A stretch of 64,000 nt of DNA. Source: Halovivax gelatinilyticus. Lineage in GTDB: Archaea > Halobacteriota > Halobacteria > Halobacteriales > Natrialbaceae. Made by a program: the position numbers and the translations under genes. Below are positions 16,653 to 26,056 of the stretch, piece by piece. Position 1 is the stretch's first letter; each line of letters opens with the position of its first letter. A model generated the notes under the pieces. That model saw nothing but the letters and a program-made list of their open reading frames with translations. It ran no database searches and was not told where the DNA came from. The stretch lies in assembly GCF_024300625.1 (NCBI RefSeq), contig NZ_CP101322.1:2927992-2991991 (forward strand), given 5' to 3'.

Positions 16653-19600
16653 ATGCACATAAAAGCGCTCGTTCTGGACAATTTCAAGAGTTTCGGGCGA
16701 AAGACCCGGATCCCCTTCTACGAGGATTTTACGGTCGTTACCGGCCCGAACGGCTCCGGAAAGTCGAACATCATCGACGCCGTCCTCTTCGCGCTCGGGC
16801 TCGCTCGAACGCGCGGAATCCGCGCGGAGAAGCTGACGGATCTGATCTACAACCCCGGCTACGACGACGGCGAACAGCCGGCCCGAACCCGCGAAGCCGA
16901 GGTCGAAGTGGTACTCGATAACAGCGACCGAACGCTCGACATGGCGCAGGTGACGTCGGCCGCCGGCACCGACGACGTCGGCGACATCGACGAGATACGT
17001 ATCCGTCGGCGGGTCAAGCAGACCGAAGACAACTATTACTCCTACTACTATTTGAACGGACGCTCGGTCAACCTCACCGACATCAAGGACCTGTTGGCCC
17101 AGGCCGGTGTCGCACCCGAAGGGTACAACGTCGTGATGCAGGGAGACGTCACCGAGATCATCAACATGACGCCGTTCAATCGGCGCGAGATCATCGACGA
17201 GATCGCCGGCGTCGCCGAGTTCGACGCGAAAAAAGCCGACGCGTTCGAGGAACTAGAAGTCGTCGAAGAGCGGATCGACGAAGCCGAACTCAGAATCGAA
17301 GAAAAGCGCCAGCGTCTCGATCAGCTCGAAGACGAGCGCCGGACCGCGATGCGCTATCGACGCCTTCGACGCGAAAAGGCCGAGTACGAGGGCTACCTGA
17401 AAGCCAGCGAACTCGAAGACAAACGGGACGAACTCGACTCGGTCGACGACCGAATCGCCGATCTCGAAGCCGATCTCGAGTCCCTCCAGCGCGAACTGGA
17501 CGAAAAGGAAGGTATCGTCGTCCGCCTGACGGAGGATCTGGAGGATCTGAACGCCGAAATCGAACGGAAGGGCGAGGACGAACAGCTGAAGATCAAAGCC
17601 GAGATCGAGGAAGTAAAAGGTGAGATCTCCCGGCTCGAAGATCGCATCGACGCCTGCGAGGAGCGCGTCGAAGCGGCCGAAGCCGACCGACGGGATGCGT
17701 TCGTCCAGATCGACCGAAAGCAAGAGCGCGTCGACGAACTTACAGACGAGATGCGCGAGTGTAAGTTACAGAAAGCGTCGATCGCCTCAGAGATTCAACA
17801 GCGAGAGACCGAGATCGAGTCACTCGAAACGGAACTCGAAAACGTCGACACCGAGTACGACGAGGTGAAAGCCGAACTCGCCGAACGGAAAGAGTCACTC
17901 GAAGCGGAAAAGACCGCAAAGAACGATCTCCAGCGCGAACAGGACCGCCTGCTCGATCAGGCGCGTCGGCGCTCGAACGCGATTTCGGAGATGGAATCGT
18001 CGATCGAAGAAACGCGGGAACTGCTGCCAGAACTCGACGACGAACGCGCCGAACTCGGGCGCGAACTCGAGAAAGCAGAGCGAAACGCAGAGAACATCGA
18101 CGAGGTCGTCACGGACCTAAAGCGCGAGCGCTTTGCTCACCAGGACGACCTCGACGATCTCGAGGACGAACTCCAGGCGAAACAACAGGAGTACGCCGAA
18201 CTCGAGGCGAAAGCCGGAGAGAGCGGCGACTCCTCGTTTGGACGCGCGGTGACGACGATTCTCAACGCAGGGTTCGACGGCGTTCACGGTGCGGTCGCCC
18301 AGCTGGGTAGCGTGGCCGGCGAGTATGCCGTCGCCTGCGAGACTGCCGCGGGTGGCAGGCTCGCGAACGTGGTCACCGACGACGACGGCGTCGGTCAACG
18401 CTGTATCGACCACCTGAAATCGAGAAACGCGGGCCGGGCGACGTTTTTGCCGATGTCGGAGATGTACACGAGGTCCCTTCCGTCGGCACCCGCCGACCCA
18501 GGGGTCGTCGACTTCGCGTACAACCTCGTCGACTTCGACGAACAGTACGCCGGCATCTTCTCGTACGTCCTCGGAGATACGCTCGTCGTCGAGGACTTAG
18601 AGACCGCCCGTTCGTACATGGGTGACTACCGGATGGTGACGCTGGAAGGTGACCTCGTCGAGAAGAGCGGCGCGATGACCGGCGGGTCGCGGAAGGGATC
18701 GCGCTACTCGTTCTCGACGGACGGTCGCGGCACGCTAGAGCGCGTCGCGACCCAGATCACCGAGCTCCAGGAGCAACGAGACGAGCTACGCGAGGAGCTG
18801 CGAGCGGTCGAATCTCGGCTGGACGACGCCCGCGACCGCCAGACCGACGCCGCAGACGAGGTCAGATCGATCGAAACCGAGATCGAGAAGGTCGACGACC
18901 AGAAAGAGCGTCTCGAAGCCGAGATCGACGGCTACGAGGACGATCTGGAAGAACTCGAGGCCGAACGCGAGTCGGTCGACGAGGAGATGACCGAGATCGC
19001 GGGTCGGATCGAGACGAAACAGGAGTCGATCGACGAACTCGAGGCCGATATCTCGGCGCTGGAATCCGAACTGGCCGATTCGAAGATCCCACAGCTCACG
19101 GCCGAGATCGAAGAACTCGACGCGGAGATCGACGAACGATCCGATCGAATCGACGATTTAGACAGCCAGTTAAACGAGTACGAACTCGAGAAGACCTACG
19201 CCGAAGACGCGATCGAAGATCTCCACGACGAGATCGAGTCCGCCCAGAACCGAAAGGCCGAGTACGAAGAGCGGATCGAGCTCTGCGAGGAGGAGATCGA
19301 ATCGCAAGAACGCCGTCTCGAGGAAAAACGCGACGCGGTCGCCCAGCTCGAAGACGAACTCTCTGAACTCAAAGACGAGCGAGGCGAGCTAAAAGACGAG
19401 GTCGAGGCGGCCAGACGCGAGCGAGACGAGGCACAGGACGACGTCAACGACACGACGGCCGAACTGCACACTGCCAGAGATCGAGCGGACGCCCTCTCCT
19501 GGGAGATCGAATCACTCGAAGCGGAAGTCGGCGAGTACGATCCCGACGAGGTTCCAGACCACGACACCGTCGTCGAGATGATCGACCTCCTCGAAGCCGA

Positions 19601-20228
19601 CATGGAGGCGCTCGAGCCCGTGAACATGCTCGCGATCGACGAGTACGACGAGGTTAGATCCGATCTCGACGAACTCGAGGCGAATCGGGAGACGCTCGTC
19701 GAGGAAGCCGACGGTATCCGCGAACGGATCGAACGCTACGAGAGTCAGAAGAAAGAGACGTTTATGGAGGCCTACGAGTCGATCAACGCCCACTTTACGG
19801 ATATCTTCGAGCAACTCTCCGAGGGAACCGGGTCGCTCCACCTGGAGGACAAAGCCGATCCGTTCGAGGGTGGACTCACGATGAAAGCACAGCCGGGTGA
19901 TAAGCCGATCCAGCGTCTCGACGCGATGTCGGGCGGCGAGAAGTCGTTGACCGCGCTGGCGTTCATCTTCGCTATCCAGCGGCACAATCCGGCGCCGTTC
20001 TACGCGCTAGACGAGGTCGACGCGTTCCTGGATGCGGTCAACGCAGAGCGAGTCGGGCGGATGGTCGACGAACTCGCCGGTGCCGCTCAGTTCGTCGTCG
20101 TCTCACACCGACAGGCGATGCTCGATCGGTCCGAACGGGCCATCGGCGTGACGATGCAACAGGACAACGTCAGTGCCGTCACCGGGATCGACCTGAGCGG
20201 GGAGACGGAGGTCGCCGCCGATGACTAG
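16653..20228 (+). CDS. smc: Chromosome segregation ATPase SMC
   Basis: 1191 residues, full length. The N-terminal head carries Walker A GPNGSGKSNI at about residues 32-41. Two long antiparallel coiled coils (about 170-500 and 690-1010) flank a hinge (about 520-680, with GAVAQLGSVAGEYAVACE and MTGGSRKGSRYSF). The C-terminal head has the signature MSGGEK near 1091 and Walker B/D-loop FYALDEVDAFLDA near 1115. It forms the ring-shaped dimer that organises and segregates the chromosome. The gene overlaps scpA by eight bases. The abundance of Glu, Arg and Asp in the coils is extreme even for the family, as expected for salt adaptation. Confidence 0.97.
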   Translation: MHIKALVLDNFKSFGRKTRIPFYEDFTVVTGPNGSGKSNIIDAVLFALGLARTRGIRAEKLTDLIYNPGYDDGEQPARTREAEVEVVLDNSDRTLDMAQVTSAAGTDDVGDIDEIRIRRRVKQTEDNYYSYYYLNGRSVNLTDIKDLLAQAGVAPEGYNVVMQGDVTEIINMTPFNRREIIDEIAGVAEFDAKKADAFEELEVVEERIDEAELRIEEKRQRLDQLEDERRTAMRYRRLRREKAEYEGYLKASELEDKRDELDSVDDRIADLEADLESLQRELDEKEGIVVRLTEDLEDLNAEIERKGEDEQLKIKAEIEEVKGEISRLEDRIDACEERVEAAEADRRDAFVQIDRKQERVDELTDEMRECKLQKASIASEIQQRETEIESLETELENVDTEYDEVKAELAERKESLEAEKTAKNDLQREQDRLLDQARRRSNAISEMESSIEETRELLPELDDERAELGRELEKAERNAENIDEVVTDLKRERFAHQDDLDDLEDELQAKQQEYAELEAKAGESGDSSFGRAVTTILNAGFDGVHGAVAQLGSVAGEYAVACETAAGGRLANVVTDDDGVGQRCIDHLKSRNAGRATFLPMSEMYTRSLPSAPADPGVVDFAYNLVDFDEQYAGIFSYVLGDTLVVEDLETARSYMGDYRMVTLEGDLVEKSGAMTGGSRKGSRYSFSTDGRGTLERVATQITELQEQRDELREELRAVESRLDDARDRQTDAADEVRSIETEIEKVDDQKERLEAEIDGYEDDLEELEAERESVDEEMTEIAGRIETKQESIDELEADISALESELADSKIPQLTAEIEELDAEIDERSDRIDDLDSQLNEYELEKTYAEDAIEDLHDEIESAQNRKAEYEERIELCEEEIESQERRLEEKRDAVAQLEDELSELKDERGELKDEVEAARRERDEAQDDVNDTTAELHTARDRADALSWEIESLEAEVGEYDPDEVPDHDTVVEMIDLLEADMEALEPVNMLAIDEYDEVRSDLDELEANRETLVEEADGIRERIERYESQKKETFMEAYESINAHFTDIFEQLSEGTGSLHLEDKADPFEGGLTMKAQPGDKPIQRLDAMSGGEKSLTALAFIFAIQRHNPAPFYALDEVDAFLDAVNAERVGRMVDELAGAAQFVVVSHRQAMLDRSERAIGVTMQQDNVSAVTGIDLSGETEVAADD

Positions 20229-21237
20229 GGACTCACCGAGTGGGGGTGAGTCGGAGACGGATGGGACCGATGCCGGGAAGAACGTCAATGGCGAATCGGC
20301 CCGGTCGGACGACGTCCCGCTCGCCATCGTCGGTCACGAAGAGAGGGACCCGCCCGGAGCCAACGATTCGGCCGATTCGCTCTCAGTTACTGATGTGGAT
20401 CCGTTTCCCGACGAGGTCGAAGACGAAGCGACCGAATCCGACGATTCGGACGTCCAGCCGGTCGAACTGCTGGTTCAACTCGCAAAGCGAGGCGAGATCG
20501 ATCCGTGGGATATCGACATCGTTCGCGTGACGGATGCCTTTCTGGACGCCCTGGACGAGGCGGACCTGCGGACCTCCGGCCGGGCGCTGTTCTACGCGAG
20601 CGTGCTGTTGCGGATGAAAAGTGACGTCCTGTTCAGTCCCGACGAACCGGACGAAGATGAGCTGCCGCCGTGGGAAGCGCCGTTCGTCGATGACGGCGAC
20701 CACCCGGATGACGGCCCGGGATTCGATCCTGTCGACCGGCTCGAAGCCGAGATGGACCGGCGGCTAGAACGCCAGAACGCGCGTGGCAAGCCGGAGACGC
20801 TCGACGAACTGGTCCGCGAGCTTCGCGATGCCGAACGGGGATCGTGGTGGAAGCGCTCGCGCGAGTACGACACCTCGAACTCGCCGAGTGGATTCAACCG
20901 GGGCGTACAGGAGCTCAGCTACCACTCCGGGGACGCCTATCGGGGTGTCGACGAACCGACGGCCGACGACGTCACGCACACGCAGCACGACGAAGACATA
21001 GAGGAGGTCATCGACGACGTGGAGGCCGAACTCGAACCGCACTACGAGGCCGGCCGTGACGAAGTGCTCTTTGCCGAGATCGAGGAGGCCGGCGGCTCGC
21101 GCGTGATGACCTACCTCGCGTTACTCTTTCTGGCTCACCGCGGTCGGATACAACTCGAACAGGACGAATTGTTTGGCGACCTCTGGATCCAGCCGGTGAC
21201 CGTCGAGGCGGAGGCGACTGAAGCCATCGCAGATTGA
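20221..21237 (+). CDS. scpA: Segregation and condensation protein A (kleisin)
   Basis: 338 residues. The first 75 are an acidic disordered extension. The kleisin N-terminal domain follows (VQPVELLVQLAKRGEIDPWD, then VTDAFLDAL), with FYASVLLRMKSDVLF. A charged linker leads to the C-terminal winged helix (VMTYLALLFLAHRGRIQLEQ), which contacts the SMC head. The eight-base overlap with smc implies translational coupling and complex assembly. No scpB is next to it, which is usual in haloarchaea. The long acidic start is unlike bacterial ScpA. Confidence 0.93.
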   Translation: MTRDSPSGGESETDGTDAGKNVNGESARSDDVPLAIVGHEERDPPGANDSADSLSVTDVDPFPDEVEDEATESDDSDVQPVELLVQLAKRGEIDPWDIDIVRVTDAFLDALDEADLRTSGRALFYASVLLRMKSDVLFSPDEPDEDELPPWEAPFVDDGDHPDDGPGFDPVDRLEAEMDRRLERQNARGKPETLDELVRELRDAERGSWWKRSREYDTSNSPSGFNRGVQELSYHSGDAYRGVDEPTADDVTHTQHDEDIEEVIDDVEAELEPHYEAGRDEVLFAEIEEAGGSRVMTYLALLFLAHRGRIQLEQDELFGDLWIQPVTVEAEATEAIAD

Positions 21238-21249
21238 GGCCGATCGCGG

Positions 21250-21945
21250 TCAGGAACTGAGTCGCCACTCGTCGCTTCCCGCACGCTCGATTACGCCGCG
21301 TCGGTCCATCTCCGTGAGCACTTCCGGGAGGCGGTCGGGCTGGGCGATCTCCATCTCGATGCGTTGAATATCGTGGATGCTCGCCAGCTGGTGTCTGAGT
21401 TCGTCTGCGGTGAACGTCTCCTGGTCGGCTCGTTCCATGACGCCGGAGAGCAGATCGATCATGTCCTCGATAAAATTCCAGGGGTAGACGATCCACGTCC
21501 ACGATTCGAGGCGTTCGCCGACGTACTGAGGTTCGAACTCGCTCGTCCCGAGCAGCTGGAGCGTCGCCGTCCGAACCGTTTTGGCACCGCGATCGCTGAC
21601 GTACTCGTGTGCGTGCTCGATCGAGCCGCCGGTATCGGCGATGTCGTCGATGATCAGGACGTTTTTGCCCTCGACGCTGCCCTCTGGCATGGGGTAGCGG
21701 ATAGTTGGTTCGCCCGATTTCTCTGCGGTACCGACGTAGTGTTCCATCTTCAGGCTCGTCAGGTCGTCGAGGCCGAGAAAGTCACAGCAACAGCGGCCGG
21801 CGAACCAGCCCCCGCGCGCGAGCGCGACGATTACGTCCGGTTCGAACGAGTCGCGTCTAACCTGTTGGCTCACCTCTCGACAGAGGCTGTAGATGTACTC
21901 CCAGTTGGTGATCGTACAGCTGAAATCATCCGGTAACTCGGACAT
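21250..21945 (-). CDS. Phosphoribosyltransferase with C-terminal winged-helix region
   Basis: 231 residues from ATG 21945; an in-frame ATG seven codons upstream is less likely. A type I PRTase fold is clear: PDVIVALARGGWFAGR (PPi loop) and the PRPP loop VLIIDDIADTGGS. The last 55 residues (FTADELRHQLASIH to GVIERAGSDEWRLSS) look like a winged helix, so DNA or RNA binding is possible, as in dual enzyme-regulator PRTases. The haloarchaeal family is usually annotated as purine-type PRTase; the actual base is not certain. It is convergent with scpA (12-base gap). Confidence 0.88.
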   Translation of the reverse strand: MSELPDDFSCTITNWEYIYSLCREVSQQVRRDSFEPDVIVALARGGWFAGRCCCDFLGLDDLTSLKMEHYVGTAEKSGEPTIRYPMPEGSVEGKNVLIIDDIADTGGSIEHAHEYVSDRGAKTVRTATLQLLGTSEFEPQYVGERLESWTWIVYPWNFIEDMIDLLSGVMERADQETFTADELRHQLASIHDIQRIEMEIAQPDRLPEVLTEMDRRGVIERAGSDEWRLSS

Positions 21946-22055
21946 CGGTCTCTGGCGTGTGTTCACGCAGTACCACCGGTTAAATGGTCCGTTGTCGATG
22001 ACGGCCGCCCGGTCGTGACCAGCACGCCTTTTGCGGCCCTCGGTGAAGGGTATCC

Positions 22056-22739
22056 ATGCTCACCGATCTCGCCTGGCTCGCCCTCGAGGTGAAGTATCTG
22101 CCACCCGCTCGCTCGTTCTACGAAGAGACGCTCGACCTGTCGATCGCCGACGAACGAGCCACCGAAATCAGCTACGAGGTCGGACCGTCCACGTTGATCC
22201 TGCGACGGCCCTCCGAAATTCCTCGGGGCGGCATCCACACCCACTTCGCGTGTTCGATCCCGGCTGAATCGTACGAGGCGTGGTGGCATCGACTCGACGC
22301 GGCCCACGATCTGGAGGAATTTCAGTTCGGCGACGCCCGATCGCTCTACCTGTACGATCCGGACGGAAACTGCGTCGAGCTGGGTCAGCGCGACGTCTCG
22401 GGTCCCGGGATCTGCGGGATATTCGAGGTCGCTCTGGAGGTAGGTTCGCTCGATCGCGCCGAGACGTTTTACGAGGCGCTCGGATTCGAAACCGTCGACC
22501 GCGGGACCGATCGCCGTCGGATCCGGATGGCTGGACCGATGGCCCTCGAACTCTGGGAACCACAACTAGGTATCGCAGACGCGCGAGGCGGCGTCCACGT
22601 CGATCTCGGATTCAGTTGCGAGGATCCTGATCGCGTCGTCGATACCGTCGACTCGCTCGCTTGTCGAACCGATCGAACCGACGACGGGCGGGTCGTCGTC
22701 GATCCGGACGGTCACCACCTGACGCTCATCGATCGGTAG
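22056..22739 (+). CDS. VOC superfamily protein (two glyoxalase/dioxygenase modules)
   Basis: 227 residues arranged as two beta-alpha-beta-beta-beta modules, residues 1-115 (LTDLAWLALEVKYLPPARSFYEE, YLYDPDGNCVEL) and 118-227 (GIFEVALEVGSLDRAETFYE, VVDPDGHHLTLID). Each ends with the DPDG element typical of VOC proteins, whose second-half His/Glu residues often bind a metal. It could be a dioxygenase, a glyoxalase I-like enzyme or a resistance protein; I cannot decide. A TATA-like CCTTTTGC lies about 28 bases before the ATG. Confidence 0.85.
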   Translation: MLTDLAWLALEVKYLPPARSFYEETLDLSIADERATEISYEVGPSTLILRRPSEIPRGGIHTHFACSIPAESYEAWWHRLDAAHDLEEFQFGDARSLYLYDPDGNCVELGQRDVSGPGICGIFEVALEVGSLDRAETFYEALGFETVDRGTDRRRIRMAGPMALELWEPQLGIADARGGVHVDLGFSCEDPDRVVDTVDSLACRTDRTDDGRVVVDPDGHHLTLIDR

Positions 22740-22752
22740 GTCGTCTCGGCGA

Positions 22753-23046
22753 CTACAATCGACTGTTGTCGACCTCTACGTCCGGTGGCGTCACGAGTAG
22801 AAATCCGCGAAAGTGAACCAGGTTGCCGCCGAGTTCCGAAACCTGCCGAGCGAATCCGGCAGCCAGTTCGTTGACGTCGCCGTCGACACACAATACCAGA
22901 ACGTTTCCGTCGGCGACGGTCTCGACGCGTTCAGCCGGTGGCGTCGAACCGTCGAGAAAGTCGAGTACGATGTCGCCGTCGACCGGCGTGTCGGATTCCT
23001 CGATGTGCTCTTCCATCGCCCGAAGATCGAGGTCGAAGTCACTCAT
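22753..23046 (-). CDS. Small conserved haloarchaeal protein (DUF5779-like)
   Basis: 97 residues, acidic, without membrane segments or signal peptide. The sequence begins with a short helix (FDLDLRAMEEHIEE). Two beta-strand-rich pieces follow (GNVLVLCVDGDVNEL and GGNLVHFRGFLLVTPPDV). I believe this is the uncharacterised haloarchaeal family DUF5779, but no function is known. It lies convergent with the VOC gene (13-base gap) and 68 bases downstream of the winged-helix regulator on the same strand, so it may be cotranscribed with it. Confidence 0.75.
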   Translation of the reverse strand: MSDFDLDLRAMEEHIEESDTPVDGDIVLDFLDGSTPPAERVETVADGNVLVLCVDGDVNELAAGFARQVSELGGNLVHFRGFLLVTPPDVEVDNSRL

Positions 23047-23114
23047 CTCTCCGACGATTGGCCCCAGATCCTAAAAGCGTTCCCCACCTCCGTGTGTCGA
23101 GCGTCGATTCTCGA

Positions 23115-23729
23115 TTAGCCTGTGTAGGAGACGAGCGAATCCGCCTCGCCCGCCAGGCTGACGGCGTCTGATCCGAACGAATCGGCGTGTCTGGTGAGCA
23201 AGACCAGCTGGGACTCCGGACGGACCAGCGCGTACCCGTCTTCGCGTGTTAACAGTTGCGCCTCTTCGAGCGACGCGGCGTACTTACTCACCGTCGGAGC
23301 CGAGACGTCGAGGTTCTCGGCGAGTTCTCTCGCACTCACCGCCGGCTCTCGCAGTAGCTGGATTATCATTCCTCGCGGCGTTTCGCGCCGAAGGTAGCCA
23401 AGCGCCGTCTTTTCGAAGTCGTCGAACCGACCGGCGGCGACGAACCGGCGATAATCGCCGTCTCGATACTGTTCGACCCGACCCGCTTCCTCGAGCGTCC
23501 GGAGGTGGTGCTGGGCCTCGCCGGTTCCGAGTTTGAGGTCGTCTCGAATCTTCGAAAAGTGGGCACCGGGTGTCGTCGTCAGATATCCGGAGATGGCGTC
23601 TCGAACTTCGCTTTCGCCGGTTTCTGCGGCTGCCGAACCGGCGCCGACGAACGGCGCGGTGGCTCCGACGGTCGCGAATCGGCGGAGCGTCGCCCGTTTG
23701 TCGGCATCGACGCGGTCGTCTCGACCCAT
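23115..23729 (-). CDS. Two-domain winged helix-turn-helix regulator with N-terminal signal-like segment
   Basis: 204 residues. Two winged-helix units are visible: residues about 42-95 (AISGYLTTTPGAHFSKIRDDL, HHLRTLEEAGRVEQ) and 115-170 (RGMIIQLLREPAVSARELAEN, VSKYAASLEEAQLLTRE). This is a tandem MarR/ArsR-like layout common in haloarchaea. Before them, residues 13-36 read like a Tat signal or short anchor (LRRFATVGATAPFVGAGSAAA). A DNA-binding protein with such a segment may be membrane-associated. Targets are unknown. The small gene downstream could belong to the same transcript. Confidence 0.82.
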   Translation of the reverse strand: MGRDDRVDADKRATLRRFATVGATAPFVGAGSAAAETGESEVRDAISGYLTTTPGAHFSKIRDDLKLGTGEAQHHLRTLEEAGRVEQYRDGDYRRFVAAGRFDDFEKTALGYLRRETPRGMIIQLLREPAVSARELAENLDVSAPTVSKYAASLEEAQLLTREDGYALVRPESQLVLLTRHADSFGSDAVSLAGEADSLVSYTG

Positions 23730-23814
23730 CTGACTCTACTCGATATTCACGCTCTACGGTAAAACACGTTTCGTTCGAATTCGATCCGTCGAATGTAACC
23801 GTCCGGATTCGAGA

Positions 23815-24930
23815 CTAGTTGGTTTTCTGATTCCTGTCGGCGCTAAACTCCTGATCCATCTCTTCGATTACCTCGTCCGGATCGGCGATGTTGGCCGGAT
23901 CCTTGCCCTCTTTGATGCGCTGGGCTTCCTGCTCCATGGCCTCGATGTCCATGTCGGCTTCCTCGTCGATCTCGCCGATGATCTCGGCGATATCGTCGAG
24001 GCCGATCAGTTCGCGCGTCTCCTCGTCGAATTCCAGGCTCTCTAGCGTACCGTCGCCTTCGGCGATGTCGCTACCGGTGAGGTGTTTGCCGTAGCGACCG
24101 ATCATCGAGGACAGTTCCTGTGGCAGGACGAACGTCGTCGATTCGCTCGTTCCGATCTCTGTCAGGGCGTCCATTCCCTTGTCGATGACGGCGCGCTCGC
24201 CCATCGATTCGGCCGATCGTGCCCGGAGGACCGTCGAGATGGAGTCACCCTGGGCTTCTAAGATCTGACTCTGTTTTTCACCCTGGGCGCGGATGATCTG
24301 GCTCTGTTTGTCACCTTCGGCTTTCTCGACGGCGCTCCGCCGTTCACCCTGCGCTTCGAGGATCATCGCGCGGCGTTTTCGCTCGGCGGAGGTCTGCTGT
24401 TCCATCGCGCGCTGGACGTCCTGGGAGGGGTTGACCTCGCGGACCTCGACGCTCTCGACGCGGATGCCCCACTCGTCGGTCGGCTCGTCGAGTTCCTGGC
24501 GGATGTGGGCGTTGATCTCCTGGCGCTTGTTGAGCGTATCGTCGAGTTCCATGTCGCCGAGGACGGCCCGGAGCGTCGTCTGGGCGAGATTCGAGACGGC
24601 CTTCTTGTAGTCGTCGACTTCGAGAAACGCCTTCTTCGCGTCCATCACCTTGATGTAGACGACGGCGTCTGCGGTTACCGGGGAGTTGTCTCGCGTGATG
24701 GCTTCCTGGCGCGGCACGTCTAACGTCTGGGTCCGCATATCGAATTTGTACGTCTTCGAGACGAACGGCGGGATGATGTTGATTCCCGGATCCAGGAGTT
24801 TGCGGTACTCCCCGAAGACGGTCAGCGCACGTCGTTCGTACGCGTTGACGATCTCCACTGCGCTCAAAAGCGCCGCGATGACGACGATGAAGAGGAGCGC
24901 ACTGATGATGAGTATCGATGTCGTTGCCAT
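23815..24930 (-). CDS. SPFH/band 7 (stomatin-like) membrane protein
   Basis: 371 residues. A single N-terminal membrane segment (residues 5-25) is followed by the SPFH domain (RRALTVFGEYRKLLDPGINI, VDVPRQEAITRDN-type core, VYIKVMDAKKAFLEV). A long Ala/Glu/Arg/Gln-rich helical region follows (AEGDKQSQIIRAQGEKQSQI). The C-terminus is acidic and helical. Such proteins oligomerise on membranes and scaffold or regulate proteases and lipid domains. The NfeD-family gene lies 123 bases upstream on the same strand. An SPFH/NfeD pair is a well-known conserved partnership, although here the NfeD gene comes first. Confidence 0.93.
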   Translation of the reverse strand: MATTSILIISALLFIVVIAALLSAVEIVNAYERRALTVFGEYRKLLDPGINIIPPFVSKTYKFDMRTQTLDVPRQEAITRDNSPVTADAVVYIKVMDAKKAFLEVDDYKKAVSNLAQTTLRAVLGDMELDDTLNKRQEINAHIRQELDEPTDEWGIRVESVEVREVNPSQDVQRAMEQQTSAERKRRAMILEAQGERRSAVEKAEGDKQSQIIRAQGEKQSQILEAQGDSISTVLRARSAESMGERAVIDKGMDALTEIGTSESTTFVLPQELSSMIGRYGKHLTGSDIAEGDGTLESLEFDEETRELIGLDDIAEIIGEIDEEADMDIEAMEQEAQRIKEGKDPANIADPDEVIEEMDQEFSADRNQKTN

Positions 24931-25053
24931 AGGGGATACTTACGCAGATTACCTAAAAAGTGTTGTCGTTCCAGAACGAGAAATAACGTCACCGGGTGGC
25001 GCAATCAGTCCTCTCTCCCGTCGTGGACCTCCAGGACGGTAACTGACACCGTA

Positions 25054-25644
25054 CTACCGCTCGGTTTCGAGGTCGGTATCCGTTCGGTCCTCGTCGGACT
25101 CCGTGGTTGGTTCCTCCGGTTGCCGCTCGCGTTCTTCGGCGTCGCGAGCGAGTGCGCGATCGATTTCGTCGGCCTCGATCGCGTCCATCTCTTCGACGGT
25201 GAGGACGTTTCCGCCGCCGGGGTCGAGTACGATGACCTCCGATCCGGCTTCGATTTCCCCGCCCGTCGTGCGCGCGCTGTAGATGGGTGCGAAGCCTCCG
25301 CTGTCGAGTTTCACCTCGCCACCCCGGGGCGTGACGGTCTCGGTTACGTAGCCGGTCGCGCCGGCGAGCGAACTCGAGTTGCTCGTCTGGTCTCGTCCCT
25401 TCCCGCCGTAGAAGTCGAACTCGCGGTATATCCAGGTCGCTGCGAGACCGATCAACAGCGTCAATCCGGCGAGGACGAGCACGCCGAGTCCACCCGGTAC
25501 GAGAAGGCCGATCAGGCCGGCACCGGCCATGGCGACGCCGATGACGATGAAGTACGCGCCCGGTGACATCGCCTCGATCGCCATCAGGAGCAATCCGGCG
25601 GCGAGCAGAGCGAGCGCGGCGTTCGAAACCAGTAACTCGAGCAT
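25054..25644 (-). CDS. NfeD family membrane protein
   Basis: 196 residues. Three hydrophobic segments occur in the first 75 residues (including LVSNAALALLAAGLLLMAI and LGVLVLAGLTLLIGLAATWI). A soluble C-terminal OB-fold follows (LAGATGYVTETVTPRGGEVK, GSEVIVLDPGGGNVLTVEEM), then an acidic tail. This is the short NfeD form, without the serine-protease domain. It partners with the SPFH protein encoded just downstream in membrane quality control or lipid-domain organisation. The conserved gene pair supports the assignment. Confidence 0.9.
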   Translation of the reverse strand: MLELLVSNAALALLAAGLLLMAIEAMSPGAYFIVIGVAMAGAGLIGLLVPGGLGVLVLAGLTLLIGLAATWIYREFDFYGGKGRDQTSNSSSLAGATGYVTETVTPRGGEVKLDSGGFAPIYSARTTGGEIEAGSEVIVLDPGGGNVLTVEEMDAIEADEIDRALARDAEERERQPEEPTTESDEDRTDTDLETER

Positions 25645-25709
25645 ATCCGTTGGTAGGGGCCGGGTCCGATTAAATGTTTACTGTCAGTACGGTCCTGATG
25701 AAACGCGGC

Positions 25710-25982
25710 TCAGAATCCGATTCCCATCGTTCGGGCGACGACAATCACGGTCGTCAACGCGCCCAGAACCACGAACAGGGCGTGTTCGCGATCGACCGTC
25801 CCCGCGACGACCGGCGTCGATCCCGGTTCGGGAAACTGCTGTGAGGGCCGTTCGTCCGCCGTCTCTGGGCCAGACTCGGTCGTCGACTCGGTCTCCGGCG
25901 TTATCTGTGAGAAGTCGGGACTTTCGTGAGTGTGTATCGGCGTCTCATCTATCTCTCCATCCCGATCCGCCTCGCCAGTCAT
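25710..25982 (-). CDS. Small single-pass membrane protein
   Basis: 90 residues. About 60 residues are hydrophilic, rich in Thr, Glu, Pro and Ser, and probably unstructured. A single hydrophobic helix near the C-terminus follows (HALFVVLGALTTVIVVARTM) and ends in GIGF. The topology is a tail-anchored protein with a cytoplasmic N-terminus, though orientation cannot be proved. I recognise it only as a haloarchaeal hypothetical. It lies upstream of the nfeD-like gene (65-base gap) on the same strand and may share its transcript. Confidence 0.7.
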   Translation of the reverse strand: MTGEADRDGEIDETPIHTHESPDFSQITPETESTTESGPETADERPSQQFPEPGSTPVVAGTVDREHALFVVLGALTTVIVVARTMGIGF

Positions 25983-26056
25983 ACCGCGTTCTACTCGACG
26001 AACGGTGAAAAAGTCGCGGTCTCTCAGTGTGAATCCGGGCTGCCCCGCCCCGGCAC

